Source: Microvelia longipes
Taxonomy: Eukaryota > Arthropoda > Insecta > Hemiptera > Veliidae
Length of the DNA: 64,000 nucleotides
Reading direction: 5' to 3'
Assembly: GCA_018340805.1 (NCBI GenBank)
Contig: JACMZG010001908.1
Coordinates: forward strand, 41,250,803 to 41,314,802
Part shown: piece by piece, positions 24,000 to 35,627 of the stretch
How positions within the stretch are numbered: position 1 is the stretch's first letter
Layout: each line of letters opens with the position of its first letter
Notes under the pieces: generated by a model
Told to the model about the DNA's origin: nothing
Seen by the model: only the letters and a program-made list of their open reading frames with translations
The model's database searches: none
Position numbers and translations under genes: made by a program

Positions 24000-24260
24000 T
24001 ATATTTACTGGCGAGCGAAGCGAGACAGTAAAAAAGAAGCCATTCCCAGTCGCGTAGCACAAGTTATTTTTTCGTGCGGAGTAATAGTAAACTATTTATA
24101 AGAAAAACGTATACGAATTAGCCGGTACACTTCTTTCGATTGCCTCGTTAGCTAAAAGTTTTAATTTGGCGGCGTATTTTCAAGGTGTGAATCACTATCT
24201 ATGATTATTATCTACTTGAAGTGTATCTACATAACACTTGATAAGAAATAATCAATAACT
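24000..24260 (-). repeat. Dispersed repeat, copy B
   Basis: Reverse complement of about 3660-3955. The copy carries GCGAGCGAAGCGAGACAGTA where copy A has a shorter TCTCGCTAAGCTT phrase, so the palindromic GCGAAGC segment differs between copies. Confidence 0.65.
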
Positions 24261-25616
24261 TACTTTCCAAAACATCGTTAACAAACACGTTCGATTATTC
24301 ATGTGAAAAAAGTAGTAAGAACGAGGAAGGTAAGTTATAACCATGTAGTAAACTACTAGCGCCCATCGAGTGGACATTTGAGATACTTCACCAGCGAGAG
24401 TTTAGTAGTTTTTATTAGTCTCCGACAGTAAAAAACTACGAAAAGGTAAATACATTCCTAGAAATTTCAGGTATAGACATAGAGACCATTATAGAACGTT
24501 GGAACTTACGATGGAACGATGATGATTAGGGATATGTAATAAAGCAAAACTGCAGTATACGTGGGGACGATACTTTAGTGGCAGCTACAACTAAGCATCA
24601 AAGGGTAATAAATAAGAAATAATTATCCTTTTCATGCAACTAACGTCATTCTATCTGCCCTGGTTATCTTATATGTTCCAACTTAGCAAGGCTACAGCAT
24701 AAATATTACCATATTTTTGTTAATAAATGACAACCATCAATTTTACGGTTTATGATCACTTTACGCAAAATAATTCGATATGCTTTGGAAAATTTTGACA
24801 ACTATGCTAACTTCCAAAACAAAATGTTAAAAAGTATACTTATAACATACTGCTACATATTCATAACATTTAATAGCCACATCATAATATTAAATTAAAC
24901 ACCGCTAATTCTATTAAAAACGTTTGACGAGTTGAAAAAAAACTATTAATATGCAAAATGGGAACAATTATAAAACATAAAACCCAATAGACTGAATATT
25001 AAGTATAGATAATTAGTTTGTAGAACAAAGATGAACAATGTGGACTTTGCATGACTTAACGAGCTTAGTGAAATGCCTATAGGTTTTTTGCATTTGCATT
25101 TATATAAAACGGATTGTGATTTAACGCTATTGTTATTAGTATATGCGTTAGGTCACGCTCGTTTGATTACACTTATTATAGTATTCATATAGCTTCTTTG
25201 TAAGCGAATTACAAAGTAACTGAACATTAGCCTAGCTTCTGTCGAGTATAGGCGTTTTAATTTTATTAAATTGATTTAAGGTTTGGCTCAGCGAGCGAAT
25301 TGACAAGTAGCTACCACCGATATTAACATTATTTACTAAGCTGATAAAAGTTTGCTCAACTAAGTACATGATGGATAAGCTGCTGTAAGGGCTGGCTGTT
25401 TTTAATTTACTAATTAGGTTTAAACTAATTAAACAGTAGCTAATGTAATTAAACTACATTAATAATTTAGCAAAACCGAAATTAAACTACGTTAAATTAG
25501 CAAAACTAATTAAGTAGAATAAAGTAATTAGATATTAAATTACAATAGCTACCGTCGTTAATAGTAGTTTGAAAGAAAAATATTTATTTATTTCATTTGT
25601 AACAGGTGTTTCAAAT
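24261..25616. other. A+T-rich non-coding, no feature supported
   Basis: No exon-like sequence. Around 25390-25560 there are short low-complexity internal repeats (AACTAATTAAACTACATTAA type). Confidence 0.4.
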
Positions 25617-25651
25617 TTTGTATGTCGGTGGAAATTTGCCCGACATACAAA
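25617..25651. repeat. 12-bp hairpin
   Basis: TTTGTATGTCGG (25617-25628) pairs with CCGACATACAAA (25640-25651), separated by TGGAAATTTGC. Confidence 0.75.
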
Positions 25652-25721
25652 CCACCGCGCCAGAATTATTTTGTAGTTGTTATAAACTTATATAACGTAT
25701 ATAAAAAGATGGAAAATTATC

Positions 25722-25795
25722 GTCCTTACCAGTATTTGAACCCACGTACCCTAGCTCTTTGAGTACTTTGAGTGGTCATATCGACTCCGGACAAT
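25722..25795 (-). repeat. Possible tRNA-derived SINE relic
   Basis: On the minus strand TGGGTTCAAATAC resembles a pol III B box, followed by TGGTAAGGACGA. It is preceded by GACCACTCAAAG and AGAGCTAGGGTA, as in the body of tRNA-like SINEs. No intact cloverleaf can be drawn. The assignment is inference. Confidence 0.3.
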
Positions 25796-25929
25796 TTTTA
25801 TTCGACCCACATGCCCAAAAAACATCGTAAACCGAAGTATAACTATACTTGAAACAAGACTAGTATAGCTTTACTTAATGTGAGACCGAAGTATATAGCC
25901 TTACTTAAAAAGCATGTATAATCACGAAA

Positions 25930-25965
25930 TTTTGAAGACGTTTAATCGCATTAACGTCTTCAAAA
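25930..25965. repeat. 13-bp hairpin, first of an adjacent pair
   Basis: TTTTGAAGACGTT at 25930-25942 pairs perfectly with AACGTCTTCAAAA at 25953-25965. Confidence 0.85.
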
Positions 25966-26015
25966 ATCTCTGTACTTTTACTCGTGACTTTGGTCACGAG
26001 TAAAAGTACAGAGAT
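25966..26015. repeat. Perfect 23-bp hairpin, second of the pair
   Basis: Arms 25966-25988 and 25993-26015 are exact reverse complements around a 4-base loop TTTG. The arm core reads TCTGTACTTTTACTCGTGAC. It abuts the preceding hairpin with no gap. Confidence 0.92.
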
Positions 26016-26073
26016 ACCTCCTCCTTGATTTTTCAGAATAAATTTATATTATACTATTACGCACAATATGCTT

Positions 26074-26266
26074 CTACTATAACAGGAAACTAAGTACTTC
26101 ATCTCAATCTTACTACTACTATAACAGGAAACTAAGTATTTTATCACAATCTTACTACTATAACAGGAAACTAAGTACTTCAACTCAATCTTACTACTAC
26201 TATAACAGGAAACTAAGTATTTTATCACAATCTTACTACTACTATAACAGGAAACTAAGTACTTCA
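26074..26266. repeat. Minisatellite, 39-bp unit in alternating A/B types, five copies
   Basis: Every unit has TACTATAACAGGAAACTAAG. They alternate between an ending TACTTCATCTCAATCT and an ending TATTTTATCACAATCT, giving a dimeric higher-order repeat. Unit lengths are multiples of three, so the minus strand reads open as YLVSCYSSSKI repeats. This is an artefact of length, not evidence of a protein. Confidence 0.93.
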
Positions 26267-27043
26267 TAATCTACACTAAAGTACTGTTTCCGCATCTAAT
26301 TTATCTTAATCTAAATGTAAACAACGTGTAAACATAGTGATTACACTTATTTGCATTTATATTACACTCTACTCTGTCACAATATTTTATAGACTATATC
26401 TTGTAAATTACATTATAAAGTAAGTGTGGAGCTACCAGCAGCATGACTCCGCCAATAGGCATAAAACATTTTTACATAATAACTATATTAGTTAAAAAAA
26501 ACTATTAGTAACATTTTTACTTTCTCTAATTTTACTTCATTTTTTCATTATTATACAGCAGTAGGCATTACATTTAATTTTATTATTTACAACCTTAATT
26601 AATTTTTATTCATGGGTTTAACACTACATAAATGTAAAAGAAAATAGAAAATTAAAAATTAGAAATAAGTGTTAATAGAGTAGTAGAACTAACAAGAAAA
26701 GATTCTACAAACCCGCATATATTTATTTCTATTTATTTTCTTTGAAACATTATTAAGAAGCAAATTTTAAAATAAATAGAGTAATATTCATTATTTTACT
26801 CTATAGTATGCGTAATAAATGTATATAACTTACCACGCATAATAACTTGTTAACTTTTAATCATCTATAGGATTATCATTGAACATCATGAATATTAGCC
26901 GCATAAATAGCTCCTATCCAATTCATAGCAAATGCATCCAAGCTAGTTTTTTGGAAATTTAATTTAAAGAATTAATTGGATTATTTGTGTTTTTCCCACA
27001 TTTTTTTTTAAATCAAATCATTCGATTAACATTGAATTAATGC
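26267..27043. other. A+T-rich non-coding, no feature supported
   Basis: Nothing beyond low-complexity A+T-rich DNA was seen. Confidence 0.45.
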
Positions 27044-28072
27044 TGATATTTAGATGAAACTTGGGGCATTTGATGGTCCTATACATGAATGACATCATGC
27101 GAATTAAACTTCAGTTCGATCAAAACATTTTTCCGCGTTTTATGAATTTTCTTAATTTTTGCTGAGTAATTATTGCCAGTTAAGGTCAACATAAAAAAAA
27201 ATATTTTTCGAATAACAAAATTAAAGCTAAACACTGATTTTTAACCTAAGTTTTAACTCTCTAAAATTATTACCCTAAAAGCTACGATAACGGACACACA
27301 AATTTGTGAAAACCAAACACTTGACACGGACCAGGTAAAATATCGGTTTCAGACTTTTATTGCAAACACAATACTTTTCCTATATAACTGATATTTAGAT
27401 GAAACTTGGGGCATTTGATGGTCCTATACATGATGAATCATGCGAATTAAACTTCAGTTCGATCAAAACATTTTTCGCGTTTTATGAATTTTCTTAATTT
27501 TTTGCTGAGTAATTATTGCCAGTTAAGGTCAACATAAAAAAAAATATTTTCGAATAACAAAATTAAAGCTAAACACTGATTTTTAACCTAAGTTTTAACT
27601 CTCTAAAATTATTACCCTAAAAGCTACGATAACGGACACACAAATTTGTGAAAACCAAACACTTGACACGGACCAGGTAAAATATCGGTTTCAGACTTTT
27701 ATTGCAAACACAATACTTTTCCTATATAACTGATATTTAGATGAAACTTGGGGCATTTGATGGTCCTATACATGAATGACATCATGCGAATTAAACTTCA
27801 GTTCGATCAAAACATTTTTCCGCGTTTTATGAATTTTCTTAATTTTTGCTGAGTAATTATTGCCAGTTAAGGTCAACATAAAAAAAAATATTTTTCGATA
27901 ACAAATTAAAGCTAACACTGATTTTTAACCTAAGTTTTAACTCTCTAAAATTATTACCCTAAAAGCTACGATAACGGACACACAAATTTGTGAAAACCAA
28001 ACACTTGACACGGACCAGGTAAAATATCGGTTTCAGACTTTTATTGCAAACACAATACTTTTCCTATATAAC
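27044..28072 (-). repeat. Tandem array, about 345-bp unit, three near-identical copies (R1-derived)
   Basis: Units begin at 27044, 27389 and 27731 with TGATATTTAGATGAAACTTG and end with GCAAACACAATACTTTTCCT. Differences between copies are mostly single-base indels in A or T runs, so the expansion is very recent or copies are being homogenised. In reverse complement the unit contains the R1 landmarks GAAAAGTATTGTGTTTGC, GGTTTTCACAAA, TGTGTGTCCGTTATCGTAGC. The array is therefore a tandem amplification of a dispersed repeat. A single R1 end (GGTATAAATAAGGAAAAATG) follows to about 28100. Confidence 0.93.
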
Positions 28073-28100
28073 TTCGGTATAAATAAGGAAAAATGATAAT

Positions 28101-28689
28101 AATTGTGACTTAATCCGTTAAAACTGCCACTCAATTTAATTTTACTACAAATACATCATGCAAAGAGCAGAAAGCTAGACACATTTTCTTAAAATGAATA
28201 CTTCAATAAAATTTTGATCAATCTAGGTATGTCCCCTCTTCTCTTAAACAACCCCTCCATGCAAGGAACACCTATAAAGTAAATTCTTTTTATCTACTCC
28301 TTGTATTGTAAGTTCTACATACAGTCTTGTTATCTTACACTGTAAATGTACTTTTACTCCATAGGGAGGAAAAGTAAAGTGTTGCCAACTTGACAGAATT
28401 TTTTAATAAAATTTTTAGGACATTTTTAAGATTTTTTTCGGTGTTATGTTGGTACTACGGGTAGAATATACAATATACACACGCTAATGTTTAAATTACA
28501 AATATAATATTACACATTATTCTATTGAAAGCTTACAATAAAATAATGTGAAGATAGTGGCTTTATTCTCTCTTCATCAGAGTAATTGACATGGTAAGAA
28601 TAAACTAAACTAACACAATAACAATTAAGGAGCTGAAGAATATATTAATAGTTGTTAGTATTAGTTCTCTAATCGTAGATAAAATTTAA
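28101..28689. other. Non-coding, no feature supported
   Basis: TTCATCAGAGTAAT near 28577 resembles the terminus of the GTCTCTCCAC foldback family, but no second arm is visible. Confidence 0.4.
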
Positions 28690-28872
28690 TATGCAACAAG
28701 GGATGAAAGTTTTCAGCTCTCGTATTATCTCCCTCGTCAAGCCTCGGGAGCCAAAATGTTAGTTAACTCCCTCGGCAAGCCTCGTGAGCTAATGAAGTTT
28801 CCTCCTTCGGCGCTGCCTTAGGACGAAACTTTAACTTGAGCTGTAAAACTTACTTTCATCCCTTGTTGCATA
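28690..28872. mobile_element. Small foldback/MITE with ATGCAACAAGGGATGAAAGT termini
   Basis: Left arm from 28690 (TATGCAACAAGGGATGAAAG, then CAGCTC) matches the reverse complement of the right arm ending at 28872. The G+C-richer centre has repeated CTCGGCAAGCCTCG / CTCGTCAAGCCTCGGGAGC phrases. No coding sequence. Length is about 183 bp. Confidence 0.8.
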
Positions 28873-30863
28873 AATAACTATTTTTTAAATTTATCTTTTT
28901 CCGTTTTCCCCTCATTTGTAAAAAAATGCTAATTTAAAACAAAAAATTGCAAACTATGTATGTACTTATAAAACCGCTCATTAAAGACAACTTAATTAAC
29001 TAATGATATAATTACAAATTAACGCACTAATCCTATTCTTGTTAACACGAATTAAGCCTAAAATTATTCCAATAATAACCACATTGACCCAACTCTACAC
29101 CAGACTCACCGACAATATTCTCAAATTAAACCGATTCATCCAAAAACCATTGCAATTACAATATTATTATCGTCTTTAATTTACGCTTTTTGCATTATTA
29201 TTTTTTACATGAAAACTACAACTGTAATTTCTGTAATATAATCTAGCGTTTAATAAAAATAATACTTAATTAATGGTTTTTAAATGTGCTTATAAGGTAC
29301 TTAGATGCAAAAATATGGCTTAATTTTTCCCTAATTTTCTTCGTAATAAAGAACATCACTTGTATTTTTAGATGTTAAAAGCAAGATAAATGACGTGGTA
29401 ATGTAATTATTGTTAATTAATTTAAAAATAAAATAAAGGGCATCAAGTGTGAGCGAATCCTAATTACTTAATAAACGTATAGTTGGTAGTTTACAGACGT
29501 TATAAATTATATTTTATTAGTTTTTACAAACTAATTTGTTAAAAATAGTCCACCATTTTAAAATTAGGACTCATTATTAAATTCTGACTACAATAACATA
29601 TTATACTTCTCCTCACTCACTACCAGTGGTATAGGAGAAGTATTGGGTTCGCCTTAAAACCCCAAACAGACGTTTTTTTCAAAGATATCAGTTTCAGAGT
29701 CTATTAGGACGTTATTTCTGGTTTTATCGATAGCGATGTCGTTTATGAGGTTCTTCAGATGACGGAATCGTCTGTGTGTGTCTTTATTGTCTACGTCTAC
29801 ATTACACTTAACTCCCGCTATTTTAAAGGAAGCATTTAAGGTCTATTTGATCTACCCGTAAAACATAATGTTATATTCCACGCTAACCTATTTTGCTAAG
29901 TTATCAAAAAATTGTAATAAAAATTAAAAATTTGACACAACTGTACATCTGTAAGAGGTAAATTGATCCCCGCATTTAATTTAATTTTGGTTGACGCATA
30001 TTGAAAATATTAACATTTTAATTCTCAAACTGTTGCCTGATAGCGAAACTCATAAAGAACTAGCAGTGAACTTTTTTTACTTTAGTTTTTTAAGTTATTT
30101 GCGAAAATGTTAGTGCCTATACTAGCCGTATAAATTCCATAACTATTTATACTTTAGTTTCAAAGTTATTTGCGAAAATATTGGTCATGTGGCCGCGAAG
30201 CAGCCAAGAAGCCGAAGCCTCTTGTTTTGATTATTGTTGATAGTTTTTGAGTGATATGTAACCATACTTGTTACTAAGGAATAAATAATTTATTAATTTA
30301 TAATTAATCATCTAAGTATTTACACTGTTACTTAGTTACTTAATTAACATAATGTTTTATTTCATATTTCCCATCAAACTACTTTTAACCTATATCAATC
30401 ATTCTTGGCTCTGTCACAAATCAAGCGACAAAACATTTTAAAAATAAATACAATAATTAATTAGAATAAAAAATATAAAGAATAATAACATTTTTGACAT
30501 TAAATCAATAAATACAATAGATTTTATCTAAATCATAATATCACTAATAATTTTTTTGCAAAACAATAAATCTGTGCCGCGGAATTAATTAAAATTACAA
30601 GTTAATCCCTATTAGATTTTGCAATTATTAGGTAATATAAATTATCCCAAAAAAAACTATTATATTAGCGCAAAACATTCATACAAAAAGCGGAAAAAAA
30701 GCCCCAAAGGAATAATGAAGTCACGACACCGCATGGTTATACAAGCACCAATAATACAACACGAACTATTGTTTTGCTTAAGAGGTTTATAATAAAATAA
30801 TAAAGAGTAAGATAATTTCTTAAATTAACTGTTTTATTATTTTAATCAAACACACCTTTTTTG
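28873..30863. other. A+T-rich non-coding with small repeat fragments
   Basis: At 29735-29790 the phrases TTATGAGGTTCTTCAGATGA and CGGAATCGTCTGTGTGTGTC resemble the R1-associated segment at 55.9 kb. At 30189-30225 GGCCGCGAAGCAGCC and AAGCCGAAGCC are GCGAAGC-type hairpin phrases. No gene is supported. Confidence 0.45.
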
Positions 30864-31186
30864 ACAAGCACCAAAGGTTTAAATCACGACGAATCCCGAG
30901 CAACAAGCACCAAAGGTTTAAAATCACGACGAATCCCGAGCGACAAGCACCAAAGGTTTAAAATCACGACGAATCCCGAGCGACAAGCACCAAAGGTTTA
31001 AAATCACGACGAATCCCGAGCGACAAGCACCAAAGTTTAAATCACGACAAATCCGAGCGACAAGCACCAAAGGTTTAAAATCACGACAAATCCCCAGCGA
31101 CAAGCACCAAAGGTTTAAAATCACGATAAATCCCGAGCGATAAGCACCAAAGGTCGACGAATCCCGAGCGACAAGCACCAAGGAAA
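30864..31186. repeat. Minisatellite, 40-bp unit, about 8 copies
   Basis: The unit is GACAAGCACCAAAGGTTTAA then AATCACGACGAATCCCGAGC. The apparent minus-strand protein (LVLVARDSS-type) is a by-product. Copies are very similar, with a few deletions. Confidence 0.95.
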
Positions 31187-31584
31187 GATGAGGAGCAAAC
31201 TCGATTTAACCTTGTTACTTAACCTGTGCTTCGCGCATTTTTGCAATAACTGTGAGAGGGTAAGTTTGCTCCTATGCATATATCGTCCATGAGGTCAGTA
31301 AAGTTCCCTTTTCTGACTGTTTGCTTAACGGCTTTAAGCAATAATAATAAGAAGTAGTATGATGTCCTGTCAATATAAGACAGGAACAAAAAAGGAAAAG
31401 ATAGATAACATGAAATAAAAAATTAAGAAAAGATACAGATCACAATAAATTAGATAAAACTTATAAAGTTTTTTTTTTATTTTTTTATCATTATTATTAT
31501 TATTATAGAGTAAAAGAATTAAAAAATTCCAAGGTACGTAGAATGAATTACTTTGAACAAAATGAAAAAAATAATTGTTTCCCA
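31187..31584. other. Non-coding, no feature supported
   Basis: A short AAT-rich microsatellite lies near 31485-31505. Nothing else was seen. Confidence 0.4.
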
Positions 31585-31735
31585 ACAAAACAAAACTTTA
31601 TTGGCAAATCGCTTTTAACTTATCAAAAGACCAGGTGTAAAAAGTTGAAGTATTAAAAAAAATTAAGTTCTGATGATAACCTCTACTTAAGTTATCAAAT
31701 AACGTTTCGTTCAGTGGAGAGACTTTTTTTATTTC
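31585..31735. mobile_element. GTCTCTCCAC foldback family, diverged copy
   Basis: The left part has AACTTTATTGGCAAATCGCTTTTAAC, matching ACCTTATTGGCAAAGCGCTT at 46.2 kb. The right part has TTCTGATGATAACC and GTGGAGAGACTTTTTT. TGATAAC (31671-31679 region) pairs with GTTATCA downstream. The arms have diverged, so this is an old copy. Confidence 0.6.
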
Positions 31736-31895
31736 CCTCCAAAATATTTTTCTGTAACTTATTTAATAAGTCTTAGAGAAAAAAAGGAAGATATAGAGCA
31801 GAGACTAATATGAGTTATACGAGCATTGTTATTAAGCGTTGTAAATTAATTTACAAGGGAAGCGTACATATCTGCATATACCAAAATGCTAAAAC

Positions 31896-31950
31896 ACGAT
31901 GCACATACAGATGTATATACAGATGCACATATAGATGCATATACAGGTGC
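31896..31950. repeat. Short tandem repeat, 12-bp unit (AGATGCATATAC)
   Basis: Four to five copies of CAGATGTATATA / AGATGCACATAT-type units. Confidence 0.8.
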
Positions 31951-33088
31951 TAAAACCTAACGTATGAAAATTTTGACACCGTTTTCTACCAATGCAGTGT
32001 CAAGGTTAGGAAAGCGAACAATACAAGAGGCATTTTATAAAAGTCTTAATTAATTAATTTTCATATAACATTACACTCAGCTCATAAAATAGTATTCTAA
32101 TTAAATTATTTTTATTTTATGGATATAAAAATTAATTTAAATGAAAATATGTTCTTGCTACTGAATTAAATAGTTAAATTATCCACATATAAATAACTTT
32201 TAAACAGCTTACTGAAAGCCATTATTATTTTTATATAAAAAAGGCATCTAAACGATTATTTCATTAATAAATATTAATTAAAAATTAAAATAAAAATTAA
32301 TAAATATTATAAAACTCAGGGCTATGTTTATATTTACATATTAGTTTTGGGTGTTTCATAGTAATAAAAAAATAAAATTCTTATTCTTTAACATGAAAAA
32401 TTTATATAGTGAGGCAGGTTGATGAATTCTATTATTATTTTTTAATTTATAAATAATTAAATTAAAACATAAAATATAATAAATAATGTTTTATTTATGG
32501 AAAAAATAGTTTATTAATAATAAATTATAAACTTAATAAACAAAGGATAAATAAATAAAACTTAATAAATTATACAGATTAAATTACAGTGTATTTACGG
32601 TAAAATAATAAAATGATAAGTTTTTTTTATTAATTTTATTAGAGGAACTAATTATGTATAATTTTAATTTATTTATTGATTTTTACATTACTTATTAAAC
32701 TTTAAAAATATGTATCTAATATTTATTTATTTATTAAGGAAAGTATACGAAGTATTACTACTATGTTGTTTTATATTTATGCTTAATTCAACGTTATTAA
32801 GTTAAAAAAAATTGTTGATACTTCAGGAAAAATCGAAATAAAACAATGGAACATAATGCGGAAACGGAGACAAATATGGATGAAAATATGATTCAAGCAA
32901 TACGAAATCATATATACATAATATAATAGGTTAAAAAAATGAAAATGTTTTACAAATACTTAGTAAGTACTTAAGACTTACTCATGGGAATTGAGCAGGA
33001 CTCACTCTTAGATGAGAGTGACTACTTAAGTACTGCTAAGATTTAGGATTGTACTTAGTAAAAGGAAAAAAATATTTTGAGGAAAAAA
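31951..33088. other. Very A+T-rich non-coding, no feature supported
   Basis: 32040-32760 is almost pure A/T with short repeats of AATTAATAAATATT type. A small inverted repeat lies at about 33000-33020 (ACTCTTAGATGAGAGT). Confidence 0.45.
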
Positions 33089-33175
33089 AAACGGGTACAA
33101 GAAGGAATAGTAACGAGGACCCGTTACTATTTCTCCAAACTTTGGACTCGCTTCGCTCGTCCTCAGAATGAAGTG
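33089..33175 (+). repeat. GGGTAC...CGCT dispersed fragment (R1 end, type 2)
   Basis: Begins AACGGGTAC and ends ACTCGCTTCGCTCGTCCTC, the same order as the fragments at 43.38, 50.88 and 58.94 kb and, reversed, at 15.79-15.86 kb. This copy has an internal inverted repeat TAGTAACG...CGTTACTA. Confidence 0.6.
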
Positions 33176-33239
33176 GATATAAAGCCTATGGAGTTGATGA
33201 AATCTTGTGGATCGATTGACCACTAATAGATGTACATTT

Positions 33240-33790
33240 GTGTCTAATGTCGACGCGAAAGAACAAATTTATATTCAATACGATCACACACACTTTTAAA
33301 TCCGCGGAACGAATACAACACGATATCTCAATACGGTAATATTAGCTGTAACCATGCGGAGGGAATCCAATCGCATACGCTAGAACTATATAGGGTGATG
33401 GATCTTCTGATAGGCTGTATGTACCTTTAGAGACAATCGTATTTAACGGATAACCTTCTCGTCGAACTTTTATTTCACTTTTATTACCGATTTTGATCAA
33501 ATAACTCTGAAATATTATTTTTTTAGTGTAACTTTATTATTATGCAAAGAAATTACAATTTAATTAAATACATTTTTTGATTTAAACTTCCTTATAACCA
33601 AACGTGAACCTTCACTATAAAAGACGCGATGTTTTGGCGGGATCAATTATCACGTAATCTCACTCGATCGACTAAACCAGGACGCTGTAAGAACCGTGAA
33701 ATTATAGTTGACTGTATTGCATACGTATCTAATACGATCGCCTGTTAAATACGCTGTGTGTACGTAGTAATTGTAACAAACTTTTTGAAT
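33240..33790. promoter_or_regulatory. CpG-containing, less A+T-rich block; possible cis-regulatory element
   Basis: Compared with its flanks this block has many CG dinucleotides (for example GTCGACGCG, TCCGCGGAACG, GACGCGATGTTTTGGCGGGA, CTCACTCGATCGAC) and fewer A/T runs. It shows no repeat family match elsewhere in the window and no open reading frame. Conserved enhancers of developmental genes often look like this inside introns, but a decayed repeat is equally possible. Pure inference. Confidence 0.25.
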
Positions 33791-35104
33791 TTTTAATGAC
33801 TCAGCAAAATAGGTTATCGCAGTCTGAGAATTATTATTTTCCGACCATCACAATCAGACCTAAAGTCTGATATTATGCGGGACACAGAAACACACACAGA
33901 CATCATGAAAATATCTAAAACGGATAATTTGAATCCCAGGGTGCGGATTTTTTTTGGGTGAAAAGTAAATTGAGATTAAACATATCTAAATAAATAGTTT
34001 AGGTACCACAATACTTAAAAGTGAATTAAAATTTAAAGACAAATTGATATTTGTTTTTTAAACCTATTTTACTAAAATATTAATACTTTTCAATAAACCT
34101 ATCAGCCAAACCGTTAGTATTTTTAAAGAAAAATAAAAACTTATACTTTCGATGAGTTATTTATTCTCAAATTATTTATTTTTTGCATTTATACTTACAT
34201 ACAACCGTATTATTATTTAAAGGTTGCAATTCTCTGTTAATACCAGTAGCTCTATCCACTTATATATTCTGAAACTATTCATTAAAGGAACAGCTTTACG
34301 AAATAAAACTGCAATAAAATGCAGCCACAGATCAATTTAAACAGTAATTTGTTTTCAAAATTGTAGTCAAGATAAAAATTATTTTCAAGTCACGTTTAAT
34401 AAATGTTTTTCGAAGAATAAATCTGTTCCCAGGATTTTTGTAAGATTCTCTGGTTTTTTGAGTGAAGGGTAAAATAATTTTTTTAGAGTGATTTCTGATT
34501 TTCTAATTTTTAAAAAAAAATATATTTTTTTTTTATTTTACCTTTGGCACGAAAAAAAAGATTTGTTTCCAACATTTATAGAAATAGTTATATATTTTAT
34601 GAAATTATTCGGACATTAAGTTTAATATCCATAATAACACAATTTAGAAAATAAGTAGGGATAGAAAGTACAAATAGGCATTGAAAAACAAATTGTTTGA
34701 AATAAGACAAACCAATGTAAAGGACATCAGATACAACCAATAGAAAGTGTATATTAAGGAAAAAAATAAAAATACTTAAATTAATTCAGATGCAACACAA
34801 TATAATTTTATATAAGTGAGTAATAGGTACAAATGAGTCATAGAGTTTGAGTTATACTTAAATAAATCTTTTGGACTAAAGACTTCTACTTATAATAAAT
34901 TTTATAATTAATAACATTGTTGTATTGTAAATGAGATAAATTAGACAACGATTAAGAGGTAAACCTTTCATACGCCTAAATACGATAGGGTATTATTGCT
35001 CTAATTGTCAACTAAGAGAAAAGACTGCAACTTGACTTGAGCAACTAAGTTATAATGGCTTATGATTACATAATAGCTATGTTACATGACAAGCTACAAT
35101 AATG
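33791..35104. other. A+T-rich non-coding, no feature supported
   Basis: Nothing beyond low-complexity sequence was recognised. Confidence 0.45.
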
Positions 35105-35627
35105 GTATTCATCTTATAATAATTGCATTTGTCTTATAATATTAGCATTTATCTTATAATAATAGTATTAATCTTATAATAATACGATTAATCTTATAAT
35201 AATTGTATTCATCTTATAATAATAGTATCAATTTTATTATAATAGGATTAATCTTTAAATAGATAGTAGTATTCATCTTATAATAATAGTATCAATTTTA
35301 TTATAATAGCATTAATCTTTAAATAGATAGTAGTATTCATCTTATAATAATAGTATCAATCTTATTATAATAGCATTAATCTTTAAATAGATAGTATGCT
35401 TATATAATAGGATTATCTTTAAATTAGTAGTATTAGCTATAATAATGATATTAATCTTGTAGTAATAGTATTAACCTTATAATAATAATATTCATCTAAT
35501 AAGAATAGCTTTTATCTTATAATAATTGTAATTATATTATAATAACAGTATGCATCTTATAATAATAGTATTCATCTTATAATAATAGTATTAATCTTAT
35601 AATTATAATATTCATCTTATAGAAAAG
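35105..35627. repeat. Minisatellite, 20-bp unit with a 64-bp higher-order repeat
   Basis: The basic unit is ATCTTATAATAATAGTATTA. In the middle (about 35200-35400) units are grouped as 20+20+24 bases, recognised by ATCTTTAAATAGATAGTAGT, and the trimer is repeated three times. The outer parts are simple monomers with substitutions. Confidence 0.92.

Noticed and set aside
30924..31181. 85-codon repetitive frame (LVLVARDSS)
   Set aside because: Product of the 40-bp minisatellite.
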